Of a DNA stretch of 64,000 nucleotides, positions 36,538-46,020 are shown piece by piece. Location of the stretch: NCBI RefSeq assembly GCF_024347475.1, contig NZ_AP025487.1:868001-932000 (forward strand), written 5' to 3'. How positions within the stretch are numbered: position 1 is the stretch's first letter; each line of letters begins with the position of its first letter. The stretch is from Vibrio fortis (GTDB taxonomy: Bacteria > Pseudomonadota > Gammaproteobacteria > Enterobacterales > Vibrionaceae). Made by a program: the position numbers and the translations under genes. The notes under the pieces are model-generated. The model was not told the origin of the DNA and did not search any database. It saw nothing but the letters and a program-made list of their open reading frames with translations.

Positions 36538-36932
36538 TGGCAGGGCGGACTCAAGCGCTGGTTGTGATGGGGTTAATGATGACCCCTTCTTATGCATTCG
36601 CTGCCGCGCCAGACCTCGATTTAGCGACCACATTTGGGTCGCTAATTTTGGTTATAGGCTTCATTTTATTTCTTGCTTGGCTGCTAAAGCGAATGCAAGT
36701 TCCTGCAATGACGAATCAGCAAGGGTTGTCGATCATTCGTCAAATTCCAGTAGGGACGAAAGAGCGTATCGCAATTGTTCAAGCGGGAGAAGAGCAGTTC
36801 TTAGTCGGTATTACCAGTCAATCGATTCAGCTAATTTCAAAGCTGGAAGAGCCTTTATCCAAAGAGATGTTGGAAAAAAATACTTTTTCAAATCAACTCT
36901 CTCAGTTAATGAAGAAAGATGCCAATAAGTAA
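36537..36932 (+). CDS. fliO: FliO, export gate assembly protein
   Basis: FliO helps assemble the FliP ring. The 131-residue protein begins with a hydrophobic leader, [21 protein letters not shown], then a membrane helix (about 33-51), and a basic cytoplasmic domain with [20 protein letters not shown]. It sits between fliN and fliP, overlapping both (TAATG with fliN, 14 bp with fliP). Confidence 0.92.
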   Translation: MAGRTQALVVMGLMMTPSYAFAAAPDLDLATTFGSLILVIGFILFLAWLLKRMQVPAMTNQQGLSIIRQIPVGTKERIAIVQAGEEQFLVGITSQSIQLISKLEEPLSKEMLEKNTFSNQLSQLMKKDANK

Positions 36933-37836
36933 CGGATTTACTCACTCGACGAGTCAAAATTTCATCTCAGTTCTCACATCGGCATGTGCCACGCTCATGC
37001 TGGTGATGTCGCTATTTTTGAGCCAATCTGTTATGGCGCAAGCTGAAGATGGGACGATTCCTGCCAACATCGCGGGGTCGGAGTCTGTTACGGTCAGCAC
37101 GATGCAACAAGACCAAGCATCAGCTCAAACCATTACTACAGGAAGCCTAACGGGTAACGGTGGAGGGATTCCAGCCTTTACCATGACCACCAATGCTGAA
37201 GGTGGCGAAGACTACTCGATAAACCTACAGATTTTGGCCTTGATGACCATGCTTGGCTTCTTGCCAGCTATGGTTATCTTGATGACGTCGTTTACCCGTA
37301 TTGTGGTGGTGATGTCGATCTTGCGTCAGGCGATGGGTCTACAGCAGACGCCGTCTAACCAAGTGATCATTGGTATCGCAATCTTTTTGACCTTCTTTAT
37401 CATGTCGCCAGTGATCAATCAGGTGAATGAACAAGCCGTTCAACCCTACTTGAATGAACAGATCAGTGCTCGACAGGCGTTTGATGTGGCTCAGGAGCCG
37501 ATCAAAGCCTTCATGTTGAAGCAGACTCGAATCAAAGATTTAGAAACCTTTGTTCAAATTTCTGGAGCGGAAGTACAAAACCCAGAAGACGTATCGATGG
37601 CGATCTTGATTCCTGCGTTCATTACTTCAGAACTCAAAACCGCCTTCCAGATTGGCTTTATGCTGTTCTTACCATTTTTGATCATCGACCTTGTCGTTGC
37701 TTCGGTGTTGATGGCAATGGGTATGATGATGCTTTCACCAATGATCGTATCGCTACCATTCAAACTGATGTTGTTTGTATTGGTTGATGGCTGGAACTTA
37801 ATACTCTCCACCCTCGCCGGCAGTTTTGCCTTGTAG
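36919..37836 (+). CDS. fliP: FliP, export gate protein
   Basis: FliP is the main channel protein of the flagellar type III export gate. The 305-residue protein has a signal/leader region (about 10-40) and a short periplasmic stretch. The strongly conserved core, [20 protein letters not shown] near 128, [20 protein letters not shown], and the C-terminal [20 protein letters not shown], is typical. Start overlaps fliO by 14 bp. Confidence 0.96.
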   Translation: MPISNGFTHSTSQNFISVLTSACATLMLVMSLFLSQSVMAQAEDGTIPANIAGSESVTVSTMQQDQASAQTITTGSLTGNGGGIPAFTMTTNAEGGEDYSINLQILALMTMLGFLPAMVILMTSFTRIVVVMSILRQAMGLQQTPSNQVIIGIAIFLTFFIMSPVINQVNEQAVQPYLNEQISARQAFDVAQEPIKAFMLKQTRIKDLETFVQISGAEVQNPEDVSMAILIPAFITSELKTAFQIGFMLFLPFLIIDLVVASVLMAMGMMMLSPMIVSLPFKLMLFVLVDGWNLILSTLAGSFAL

Positions 37837-37847
37837 CTGGGGGAAGC

Positions 37848-38117
37848 ATGAATCCAGAGATATTTGTCGAGTTATTTAGGGATGCACTTTGGATGGTACT
37901 CATCATGGTGTGTGCCATTATTATCCCAAGTTTGTTGATTGGTCTGGTGGTGGCAATCTTCCAAGCCGCAACCTCGATTAACGAACAAACCCTAAGTTTC
38001 TTGCCCCGCTTGATCGTGACGCTTTTAGCCTTGATGCTATTTGCGCACTGGATGACGCAGATGATGATGGAGTTCTTTTTCGAACTCATTGAGCGTCTGC
38101 CACAAGTCTTGTACTAA
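37848..38117 (+). CDS. fliQ: FliQ, export gate protein
   Basis: FliQ is a small two-helix membrane subunit of the export gate. The 89 residues match family length, with helices at about 16-38 and 52-75. The conserved ATSINEQTLSFLPRLI lies between them. Five bases separate it from fliR. Confidence 0.97.
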   Translation: MNPEIFVELFRDALWMVLIMVCAIIIPSLLIGLVVAIFQAATSINEQTLSFLPRLIVTLLALMLFAHWMTQMMMEFFFELIERLPQVLY

Positions 38118-38122
38118 CGCCT

Positions 38123-38905
38123 ATGGAATACCCGGCGTCCGTTGTTCTCGATTGGTTAGCAAACTATTTTTGGCCTTATACTCGTATCTCATCAATGCTG
38201 ATGGTGATGACGGTAACCGGGGCACGCTTTGTTTCGCCTCGAATTCGCCTCTATCTTGGCCTTGCGATTACTTTTGCGGTGATGCCGGCTATTCCTGCGG
38301 TACCGCAAGACATTGAATTGCTCTCTTTTAAAGGCTTTTTGACCTTGTTTGAGCAAGTTTTGATTGGTATTGCGATGGGCATTGTGACCCAATTTATGAT
38401 TCAGACATTCGTAATGCTGGGTCAGATTCTCGGTATGCAGTCGAGCTTAGGCTTTGCTTCAATGGTCGACCCTGCTAACGGGCAAAATACTCCGGTTCTT
38501 GGTCAGTTGTTCATGTTCCTAGCGACGATGTTCTTCTTGGTGACTGATGGTCATTTGAAGATGTTGCAGCTGGTTGTGTTTAGCTTTAAAACGTTGCCAA
38601 TTGGCAGTGGCTCATTGACTGCGGTCGATTTTAGAGAGTTAGCTCTGTGGCTCGGGATTATGTTCAAAACGGCGCTCGCGATGTCATTATCTGGCATTAT
38701 TGCACTACTCACGATTAACCTGTCGTTTGGTGTAATGACGCGTGCTGCACCACAACTTAATATCTTCTCGCTCGGTTTCGCGTTTGCGTTGTTGGTCGGT
38801 TTATTATTATGTTGGTATATCTTGGGCGGCCTATACGGTCACTATGAACTATTCTGGATGCAAGGCGAACAGCAAATATGTCGCTTGATCCGGTTGGATT
38901 GTTAG
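38123..38905 (+). CDS. fliR: FliR, export gate protein
   Basis: FliR is a polytopic membrane subunit of the gate with about six helices. The 260 residues contain VLIGIAMGIVTQFMIQTFVM and the hallmark MQSSLGFASMVDPANGQNTP near 108. The ATG overlaps nothing and follows fliQ by five bases. flhB begins 35 bp after its stop. Confidence 0.96.
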   Translation: MEYPASVVLDWLANYFWPYTRISSMLMVMTVTGARFVSPRIRLYLGLAITFAVMPAIPAVPQDIELLSFKGFLTLFEQVLIGIAMGIVTQFMIQTFVMLGQILGMQSSLGFASMVDPANGQNTPVLGQLFMFLATMFFLVTDGHLKMLQLVVFSFKTLPIGSGSLTAVDFRELALWLGIMFKTALAMSLSGIIALLTINLSFGVMTRAAPQLNIFSLGFAFALLVGLLLCWYILGGLYGHYELFWMQGEQQICRLIRLDC

Positions 38906-38939
38906 GTCGATAGACCCTAGTTAATAGTAGGAGGCTGAA

Positions 38940-40070
38940 TTGGCAGAGTCAGACGGTCAAGAACGCACAGAAGAAGCCACGCCCAGACGCTTGCAACAGG
39001 CCAAAGAGAAAGGGCAGGTTGCAAGGTCAAAAGAGCTCGCGTCAGCGTCAGTATTAATTATCGGAGCCGTTGCTTTGATGTGGTTTGGTGAATCTATGGC
39101 CAAAGCACTTTTTGAAGCGATGCAGCGTCTGTTTACTCTTAGCCGTGAAGAGATTTTTGACACCACTAAACTGCTGGAAATAGCGGGTGGTGCAGTCGTG
39201 AATCTGCTGTTTCCGTTACTCCTAATCTTGGTCACTCTGTTCGTTGCCGCGGTGATTGGTGCTGCAGGGGTTGGCGGTATCAACTTCTCAATGCAGGCCG
39301 CGATGCCGAAGGCGTCTAAGCTCAACCCGCTTAGTGGTATTAAGCGGATGTTTGGTATGCAGAGCTGGGTAGAGTTGATTAAGTCGATCCTCAAAGTCGC
39401 TCTGGTATCGGGTATGGCTATCTATCTGATTCAGGCGTCTCAAGGCGACTTGATGCAGCTCAGCATGGATGTCTATCCACAAAACATTTTTCATGCTCTC
39501 GATATTCTGCTCAATTTCATTTTGTTGATCAGCTGTTCGCTGTTGATCGTTGTGGCTATTGATATCCCATTTCAGATTTGGCAACACGCTGACCAATTGA
39601 AGATGACCAAGCAAGAGGTTAAAGACGAATACAAGGATACGGAAGGTAAGCCGGAAGTGAAGGGGCGTATTCGTATGCTTCAGCGCGAAGCGGCTCAGCG
39701 TCGTATGATGGCGGACGTTCCACAGGCCGATGTTATTGTTACCAACCCAGAGCACTTCTCGGTAGCACTTCGTTATAAGCAAGACCAAGATAAAGCGCCG
39801 GTTGTTGTTGCGAAGGGTGTTGACCATATGGCGATGAAGATCCGTGAAGTCGCGCGTGAGCATGATATCTACATCGTGCCAGCACCGTCTCTTGCACGTG
39901 CCCTGTATCATACAACTGAGCTTGAACAACAAATTCCTGACGGCTTGTTTACGGCAGTCGCGCAAGTGCTTGCGTATGTTTTCCAGCTCAAGCAGTATCG
40001 TAAACGTGGCGGAGAGCGCCCGAAATTACAGCAATCTAATATGCCGATCCCACCTGAGTTACGTCATTAG
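38940..40070 (+). CDS. flhB: FlhB, export substrate-specificity switch
   Basis: FlhB controls the change from rod/hook to filament export and cleaves itself at an NPTH-type site. The 376 residues have four membrane helices (about 30-210) and a cytoplasmic domain. The autocleavage motif here is TNPEH, with N267-P268-E269 where many homologues have T, as judged by eye. The start codon is TTG at 38940, with AGGAGG upstream, which is unusual and deserves note. The C-terminus is Arg/Gly rich. It is the last gene of the fliK-flhB run. Confidence 0.95.
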   Translation: MAESDGQERTEEATPRRLQQAKEKGQVARSKELASASVLIIGAVALMWFGESMAKALFEAMQRLFTLSREEIFDTTKLLEIAGGAVVNLLFPLLLILVTLFVAAVIGAAGVGGINFSMQAAMPKASKLNPLSGIKRMFGMQSWVELIKSILKVALVSGMAIYLIQASQGDLMQLSMDVYPQNIFHALDILLNFILLISCSLLIVVAIDIPFQIWQHADQLKMTKQEVKDEYKDTEGKPEVKGRIRMLQREAAQRRMMADVPQADVIVTNPEHFSVALRYKQDQDKAPVVVAKGVDHMAMKIREVAREHDIYIVPAPSLARALYHTTELEQQIPDGLFTAVAQVLAYVFQLKQYRKRGGERPKLQQSNMPIPPELRH

Positions 40071-40127
40071 ATCAAATACTTGAGCTAAGTCGAGTGAATG
40101 CGGATAATGAGGGTTTACGAAATCAAT

Positions 40128-40189
40128 GTCGTCATGAAGCAGTGTCGATAAATTGACGACTCGACACTGGTATGGTGTTTGCTATACCA
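40128..40189 (+). promoter_or_regulatory. Interleaved inverted repeats before flhA
   Basis: GTCGTCA (40128-40134) matches TGACGAC (40154-40160), CAGTGTCGA (40140-40148) matches TCGACACTG (40161-40169), and TGGTAT (40168-40173) matches ATACCA (40184-40189). The first two pairs cross each other, so they cannot form one simple hairpin; the third overlaps the flhA promoter. Confidence 0.6.
40167..40184 (+). promoter_or_regulatory. sigma-54 promoter of the flhA operon
   Basis: CTGGTATGGTGTTTGCTATA (40167-40186) has GG at 40169-40170 and GC at 40181-40182, 10 bp apart; TGGTAT differs from TGGCAC at two places but TTGCT is good. It lies about 75 bp before flhA. The flhAFG-fliA genes are class II, FlrA-driven, in V. 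cholerae. Confidence 0.72.
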
Positions 40190-40260
40190 ATGCTGATTTG
40201 ATAACCCTGATGTCGCCGCAATATGCAGCGGCATCAAAGATAGCGATGCAGTCCTGATTT

Positions 40261-42360
40261 ATGAAATTCTCCCTACCTTTCTCGGATAAGCTACCCAAGC
40301 TACCAAACCGCGCGATGCCAGCTGTAGGTGCGCCAGTCATGGTCTTGGCGACGCTCGCTATGGTGATCTTACCGATCCCGGCTTTTCTACTGGATATGTT
40401 TTTCACCTTTAACATCGCGTTGGCCATGGTGGTGTTACTGGTAACGGTTTATACCCGTCGCCCGCTCGACTTCGCCGCTTTCCCAACTGTGCTTCTTATC
40501 GCAACGTTGTTAAGACTTGCGTTGAACGTGGCGTCTACGCGTGTGGTTCTTCTATATGGTCATGAAGGTGGCGACGCGGCCGGTAACGTTATCGAGGCAT
40601 TTGGTAACGTAGTAATTGGTGGTAACTACGCCGTCGGTCTAGTGGTCTTCCTAATCTTGATGATCATTAACTTCATGGTTGTAACCAAAGGTGCGGGTCG
40701 TATCTCAGAAGTAAGCGCCCGTTTTACCTTGGATGCATTACCGGGTAAGCAGATGGCGATTGATGCGGACTTGAATGCGGGTTTGATTGACCAAGAGCAA
40801 GCGCGTACGCGTCGTTTTGAAGTGACCAAAGAAGCGGACTTCTATGGTTCGATGGATGGTGCGTCGAAATTCGTTAAAGGTGATGCCATTGCCGGTATCT
40901 TGATTCTGTTCATCAACATTATCGGTGGTTTAAGCATCGGTATGGCGCAATTCGGCTTAGGCTTTGGTGAAGCGATCGAGATCTACACTTTGCTGACCAT
41001 TGGTGATGGTTTGGTAGCACAAATTCCGTCGCTATTGCTTTCGATTGCTGCTGCAATGATGGTGACTCGTCAGAACACCGATGAAGACATGGGGCAACAG
41101 CTGGTCTTCCAGATGTTCGACAACCCGAAGGCTCTGATGATCACAGCAGCAATTCTTGGTGTGATGGGTATTGTGCCGGGCATGCCTCATTTTGCGTTCT
41201 TGACTCTAGCGATTGCAGCAGGGGCAGGCGCGTACCTCATTGATAAAAAGCAGAAGCAAAAGGCCAAAGAACCAAAATTGCCAGCGGCGATGGAGCCAGG
41301 TGGCGAAGCGCCAGCCCAAAAAGAGCTGTCATGGGATGATGTTCAGCCTGTAGATACGATTGGGCTAGAAGTGGGTTATCGCTTGATTCCTTTGGTGGAC
41401 AAAGATCAAGGTGGCGAGTTACTTGAGCGTGTTAAAGGGGTGCGCAAAAAGCTATCTCAAGACTTTGGTTTCCTAATTCCTGCGGTTCATATTCGCGACA
41501 ACCTTGAGTTAACGCCAAATAGCTACCGAATCACATTAATGGGTGTGGCGGTGGGTGAAGCCGAGATTAAACCGGACATGGAGCTGGCGATTAACCCAGG
41601 ACAAGTCTACGGCATGATTGATGGTGAGCCCACTATTGACCCAGCCTTTGGCCTAGAAGCAGTTTGGATCCGTGAAGAGCAGCGTGAACACGCACAAGCC
41701 CTTGGTTACACCGTAGTCGATTCCTCTACGGTATTGGCGACGCACTTGAGTCAGTTGTTAACTAACAATGCATCACAGCTACTTGGTCACGAAGAAGTAC
41801 AAAACCTATTGGAGATGCTTAGCCGTTCTGCACCTAAGCTGGTGGAAGGCTTTGTACCTGACCAACTGCAATTGGGTGTGGTGGTTAAAGTGCTTCAGAA
41901 CCTGCTTAATGAGGCGATCCCTATTCGAGACGTTCGAACGATTGTACAAACATTGGCGGAGTATTCTGGAAAGAGTCAAGAACCCGACATTCTTACCGCT
42001 GCAGTTCGTATCTCTCTGAAACGACTAATTGTGCAGGAAATCAATGGTATAGAGCCAGAATTGCCTGTAATAACGCTCATTCCTGAACTGGAACAAATCT
42101 TGCATCAAACCATGCAGGCATCCGGTGGTGAATCTGCAGGAATTGAACCTGGTTTGGCCGAGCGTCTTCAGACCTCGCTAAGTCAGGCAACCCAAGAGCA
42201 AGAGCTTAAAGGAGAACCAGCGGTACTGCTTACCTCTGGTGTATTGCGATCAACATTAGCCAAGTTTGTTAAGAACACGATCCCGAGCTTACGAGTCCTC
42301 TCTTATCAAGAGATTCCAGACGAAAAGCAGATCCGAATTGTACAAGCTGTTGGAAACTAA
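40261..42360 (+). CDS. flhA: FlhA, export gate protein
   Basis: FlhA is the large export-gate protein and binds chaperone-substrate complexes. The 699 residues have about eight membrane helices in the first 330, with RFTLDALPGKQMAIDADLNA and GLIDQEQARTRRFEVTKEAD between them (FHIPEP-type region). The cytoplasmic domain (about 350-699) ends in IRIVQAVGN. The ATG at 40261 follows a run of good AT-rich leader. flhF begins 27 bp later. Confidence 0.97.
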   Translation: MKFSLPFSDKLPKLPNRAMPAVGAPVMVLATLAMVILPIPAFLLDMFFTFNIALAMVVLLVTVYTRRPLDFAAFPTVLLIATLLRLALNVASTRVVLLYGHEGGDAAGNVIEAFGNVVIGGNYAVGLVVFLILMIINFMVVTKGAGRISEVSARFTLDALPGKQMAIDADLNAGLIDQEQARTRRFEVTKEADFYGSMDGASKFVKGDAIAGILILFINIIGGLSIGMAQFGLGFGEAIEIYTLLTIGDGLVAQIPSLLLSIAAAMMVTRQNTDEDMGQQLVFQMFDNPKALMITAAILGVMGIVPGMPHFAFLTLAIAAGAGAYLIDKKQKQKAKEPKLPAAMEPGGEAPAQKELSWDDVQPVDTIGLEVGYRLIPLVDKDQGGELLERVKGVRKKLSQDFGFLIPAVHIRDNLELTPNSYRITLMGVAVGEAEIKPDMELAINPGQVYGMIDGEPTIDPAFGLEAVWIREEQREHAQALGYTVVDSSTVLATHLSQLLTNNASQLLGHEEVQNLLEMLSRSAPKLVEGFVPDQLQLGVVVKVLQNLLNEAIPIRDVRTIVQTLAEYSGKSQEPDILTAAVRISLKRLIVQEINGIEPELPVITLIPELEQILHQTMQASGGESAGIEPGLAERLQTSLSQATQEQELKGEPAVLLTSGVLRSTLAKFVKNTIPSLRVLSYQEIPDEKQIRIVQAVGN

Positions 42361-42387
42361 TCCGCGTAATTAGAACGGACTATTGAA

Positions 42388-43866
42388 TTGAAAATTAAAC
42401 GATTTTTTGCAAAAGATATGCGAACAGCGTTGCTCCAAGTTAAAGAAGAACTTGGTTCCGATGCTGTGATCATGTCTAACAAAAAGGTCGCAGGTGGCGT
42501 TGAGATCGTTGCAGCTATTGATGGTGAGTCCAATCAACCAGCAGCGGCGCCACGACTTAACAAGCCTCAGCCTACGCAGAGTCAGTATACGCAAATGGCC
42601 GCACCGAAATCGGGTCAGCGTCAGCTTGATGACGACCGAGTGAGCATTGGTGGTTCAGGCTCAGAGAGCGGCCGTTCAATGACCAAGCGCTTTGCGAACA
42701 TGCTTAAGCAATACAGTCACGGTGCAGAGGAAGAGCCTCAACATCGTGCTGAAAATGAAGATTCGTTATCTGCATTGCTGAACCGACAAGCGGGCAGCAA
42801 ACACAATGTTGATTCAGCGTTCTCTTCTCATGAGTCTGGTCTTGCTAAGTTAATTGCAGAAGATCGCCGTGTTGAGCGTCCACCACATCGTTTGGATCCA
42901 ACTCGATACGATCGCGGGCGAGAGCCAGAATCTTCACGTAACTCTGATTCCGAAATGGAGACGATGCGTGAAGAGATGACCTCGATTCGTCGTCTGCTTG
43001 AACATCAAGTCTCTGGGCTTATGTGGCAAGAGGTAGAGCGCCGTGAGCCGCTGCGAGCGATGTTGATCAAGCGTCTTGAGCGTATGGGCGTTTCTCCTGA
43101 GCTTGCTGACCAAATGGCTTGTTACATCCCAGAAGACACTAAACCAGCGCGCGCGTGGAAAGCTCTGTTAGCGCTGGTGGCTGATCAGATCTCAGTCACC
43201 CAGAAAGATATTCTTAAGCGTGGTGGTGTTGTCGCTCTGTTAGGGCCAACGGGTGTCGGAAAAACCACAACCGTTGCGAAGCTCGCTGCTCGAGCGGCAA
43301 TGGAATACGGTGCAGACAATGTCGCACTGGTTACAACCGACACTTATCGAATTGGTGCACATGAGCAACTCTCCATATATGGAAGAATTATGGGTTGTCC
43401 CGTAAGAGTTGCTAAAGATTCTAAAGAATTGGCCGATGTTATATATCAACTGCGTAACCGTCGCCTAATTCTGGTTGATACTGCAGGCATGGGGCAACGA
43501 GATGTTCGCCTGTCTGAGCAGTTAGATACACTGATGCAAGAGAGTGGTTCCGTGATTCACAGTTACTTGGTGTTGCCAGCAACAGCGCAGCGCAAAGTTC
43601 TGCAAGAGACGATTGAACACTTTAGAAGAATCCCGCTGTCGGGATGCATCCTGACTAAGCTCGATGAGTCGCTAAGTTTGGGTGAATTCATCAGTGTAGT
43701 AATACAAAATGCATTGCCAGTTGCGTACATCGCAAATGGTCAACGAGTTCCTGAAGATATCGTTATCGCTCAACCGAAGTACATGATTGCTAAGGCGAAC
43801 GAGCTACTCGAGAAATCGACAGAGAATGAACCTCATTACTGGAATAGCGATTCTGAAGGACTCTAG
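42388..43866 (+). CDS. flhF: FlhF, SRP-like GTPase for polar flagellar placement
   Basis: FlhF marks the pole and promotes flagellar assembly. The 492-residue protein starts with TTG (42388, MKIKRFFAKDMRTALLQVKE). A basic, low-complexity B region (about 50-190) follows, then the NG GTPase domain. The domain has G1 GPTGVGKTT near 286, DTYRIGAHEQL, VDTAGMGQRD and TKLDE. It is a partner of FlhG, next gene. The TTG start may keep levels low. Confidence 0.96.
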   Translation: MKIKRFFAKDMRTALLQVKEELGSDAVIMSNKKVAGGVEIVAAIDGESNQPAAAPRLNKPQPTQSQYTQMAAPKSGQRQLDDDRVSIGGSGSESGRSMTKRFANMLKQYSHGAEEEPQHRAENEDSLSALLNRQAGSKHNVDSAFSSHESGLAKLIAEDRRVERPPHRLDPTRYDRGREPESSRNSDSEMETMREEMTSIRRLLEHQVSGLMWQEVERREPLRAMLIKRLERMGVSPELADQMACYIPEDTKPARAWKALLALVADQISVTQKDILKRGGVVALLGPTGVGKTTTVAKLAARAAMEYGADNVALVTTDTYRIGAHEQLSIYGRIMGCPVRVAKDSKELADVIYQLRNRRLILVDTAGMGQRDVRLSEQLDTLMQESGSVIHSYLVLPATAQRKVLQETIEHFRRIPLSGCILTKLDESLSLGEFISVVIQNALPVAYIANGQRVPEDIVIAQPKYMIAKANELLEKSTENEPHYWNSDSEGL

Positions 43867-43879
43867 GCGGCGGATAAAT

Positions 43880-44767
43880 ATGACTGAAAATATGATACAT
43901 GACCAAGCTAGCGGCCTCCGTCGCTTAACCAAGCCTTCTTTGACCAAAGTTATTGCGGTAACCGGTGGTAAAGGTGGTGTGGGTAAATCTAACGTCACTC
44001 TTGGACTGGCAATCTGTATGGCTCGCCAGGGCAAGAAGGTAATGGTACTGGATGCCGATTTAGGTCTGGCGAACGTGGATATCATGCTGGGTATTCGTTC
44101 AAAACGAAACCTAGGCCACGTATTGGCGGGCGAGTGCGAACTTAAAGACGCGATTGTGGAAGGTCCACACGGCATTAAGATTATCCCTGCGACATCGGGT
44201 ACTCAAAGTATGACTGAGCTGTCGCACGCACAACACGCTGGTCTGATTCGAGCGTTTGGTACGCTTGAAGACGAAATGGATGTCTTGCTAATCGATACGG
44301 CAGCTGGTATATCTGACATGGTTGTGAGCTTCTCAAGAGCAGCACAAGACGTCGTTGTTGTCGTTTGTGATGAACCAACGTCGATCACTGATGCATATGC
44401 CTTGATTAAGCTTTTGAGTCGTGAACATCAGGTTCAACGATTCAAAGTTGTCGCAAATATGGTCAGAAGTTACCGTGAAGGCCGAGAATTATTTGCAAAA
44501 TTGACGCTTGTCACAGAGCGTTTCTTGAATGTGAGCCTTGAACTCGTAGCATGTATACCTCTAGATGATAAAGTACGTCAATCAGTCAAGAGACAGAAAA
44601 TCGTAGTGGATGCGTTCCCACGCTCTCCAGCTGCGTTAGCAATTAGCTCATTGGCGAATAAAGCGTTAACTTGGCCGATTCCGAAAACACCAAGTGGTCA
44701 CTTGGAGTTTTTCGTGGAGCGTCTGTTAAATCGCAGTACATATGCAGAGGAACCATTTGGTGAATAA
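43880..44767 (+). CDS. flhG: FlhG, MinD-like ATPase limiting flagellar number
   Basis: FlhG (FleN) opposes FlhF and FlrA to keep a single flagellum. I choose ATG 43880 (MTENMIHDQASGLRRLTKPS) with AGGCGGATAA upstream; longer in-frame starts would overlap flhF. The 295 residues have the deviant Walker A GGKGGVGKS (29-37), DADLGLANVDIMLG, and IDTAAGISDMVVSF. The N-terminal residues DQASGLRRL resemble the known FlhF-activating helix (DQAxxLR). It overlaps the fliA start by 8 bp. Confidence 0.96.
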   Translation: MTENMIHDQASGLRRLTKPSLTKVIAVTGGKGGVGKSNVTLGLAICMARQGKKVMVLDADLGLANVDIMLGIRSKRNLGHVLAGECELKDAIVEGPHGIKIIPATSGTQSMTELSHAQHAGLIRAFGTLEDEMDVLLIDTAAGISDMVVSFSRAAQDVVVVVCDEPTSITDAYALIKLLSREHQVQRFKVVANMVRSYREGRELFAKLTLVTERFLNVSLELVACIPLDDKVRQSVKRQKIVVDAFPRSPAALAISSLANKALTWPIPKTPSGHLEFFVERLLNRSTYAEEPFGE

Positions 44768-45494
44768 AGCGCTTACCTACAACCAACGCGGAAACCTCGA
44801 TGGGCAGCAAGCCTTTTTCGAGAAGTATTCTGTGCTGGTTAAACGTATCGCTCATCACTTGTTGGGGCGATTGCCGCCTAATGTATTGGTGGATGACTTG
44901 ATTCAAGCTGGTATGATCGGCTTGATTGAAGCACAGCAGAACTACGATGGTTCAAAAGGTGCGAGTTTTGAAACTTACGCTGGTATTCGAATTCGTGGTG
45001 CAATGCTGGATGATATCCGACGAGGCGACTGGGTGCCGAGATCGGTTCATAAGAACAACCGCGAAATCAGCAATGCGATTGCTGAACTTGAAGCGACTTT
45101 GAACCGAGATCCAAGCGATTCTGAAGTCGCGAAGCACATGGGACTGACTTTAGAGCAGTATCACAGCGCTTTAACGGATATAAATTGTTCAAAGTTGGTT
45201 GGAATCGAAGATTTAGGCGTCTCAGATGATGTAATATCTCCGAATGAAGACTCTCAAGATAACTTACCTTTTCAGGGAGTTGCTGATGAGTCGTTTCGAC
45301 AAGCTTTGATCGATTCAATAAAACAACTTCCAGAAAGAGAAGGGTTAGTCCTATCTCTTTACTATGACGAAGAACTCAATTTAAAAGAGATTGGGGAAGT
45401 ATTAGGTGTCAGCGAATCTCGTGTCAGCCAGATATTGAGCCAATCTATGCAGCGTCTGCGCACTAAATTAAGTGCTTGGACACAGAACGACTAA
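44760..45494 (+). CDS. fliA: FliA, sigma-28 factor
   Basis: FliA drives late flagellar and some chemotaxis genes. The likely start is the GTG at 44760 ([16 protein letters not shown]), with AGAGGA seven bases before; an ATG at 44742 inside flhG would also work. The 244 residues include region 2 ([38 protein letters not shown]) and region 4 ([20 protein letters not shown]). Its promoters are seen upstream of flagellins 2 and 3. Confidence 0.95.
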   Translation: MNKALTYNQRGNLDGQQAFFEKYSVLVKRIAHHLLGRLPPNVLVDDLIQAGMIGLIEAQQNYDGSKGASFETYAGIRIRGAMLDDIRRGDWVPRSVHKNNREISNAIAELEATLNRDPSDSEVAKHMGLTLEQYHSALTDINCSKLVGIEDLGVSDDVISPNEDSQDNLPFQGVADESFRQALIDSIKQLPEREGLVLSLYYDEELNLKEIGEVLGVSESRVSQILSQSMQRLRTKLSAWTQND

Positions 45495-45525
45495 CAACAC
45501 TGATTTTTATTCAGTGGAGGCTAAT

Positions 45526-45906
45526 TTGAACAAAAACATGAAAATTCTCATTGTTGATGATTTTTCAACGATGCGCCGTATTGTTAAAAACCTACTTCGT
45601 GATTTAGGTTTCAACAACACTCAAGAAGCAGATGACGGTCTAACCGCACTTCCTATGCTGAAAAAAGGCGAATTTGATTTCGTGGTAACTGACTGGAACA
45701 TGCCTGGAATGCAAGGTATCGACTTGCTGAAACACATCCGTGCTGATGCTGAGCTGAAGCACTTGCCTGTACTTATGATCACAGCAGAAGCGAAACGCGA
45801 ACAGATCATTGAAGCAGCGCAAGCGGGTGTAAATGGTTACATTGTTAAGCCTTTCACTGCTGCAACGCTAAAAGAAAAACTAGATAAGATTTTTGAGCGT
45901 TTATAA
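45526..45906 (+). CDS. cheY: CheY, chemotaxis response regulator
   Basis: CheY-P binds FliM and reverses the motor. The start is TTG at 45526, five bases after GGAGG; an ATG at 45538 would give 122 residues. The 126-residue protein has the acidic pair D11/D12, the phospho-acceptor D56 ([12 protein letters not shown]), the conserved Thr in [10 protein letters not shown] and Lys in YIVKPFT. It starts the cheYZAB run just after fliA. A weak hairpin follows. Confidence 0.95.
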   Translation: MNKNMKILIVDDFSTMRRIVKNLLRDLGFNNTQEADDGLTALPMLKKGEFDFVVTDWNMPGMQGIDLLKHIRADAELKHLPVLMITAEAKREQIIEAAQAGVNGYIVKPFTAATLKEKLDKIFERL

Positions 45907-45936
45907 GCCTCAAGAAGAAAGATTTAGGCGCTTCTA

Positions 45937-45968
45937 GGGAAGCAATAACTTTTTGGTTTCCCGTTTTT
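45937..45968 (+). terminator. Weak hairpin between cheY and cheZ
   Basis: GGGAAGC pairs with GTTTCCC (one G-U), then GTTTTT. As the operon continues, it may be a partial terminator that makes cheY more abundant than cheZ-cheA. Confidence 0.5.
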
Positions 45969-46020
45969 CCCATAGATGATTGAAGCGTCGTAGTATATGC
46001 GGAGTAAGGCCGAACTCAGG

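Noticed and set aside
39288..39965. A 225-codon minus-strand frame opposite flhB.
   Set aside because: It is an antisense shadow of a well conserved gene, with no start context or recognisable domain.
43787..43879. Upstream in-frame start of flhG within flhF.
   Set aside because: The ATG at 43880 gives the normal length and the FlhF-contact N-terminus.
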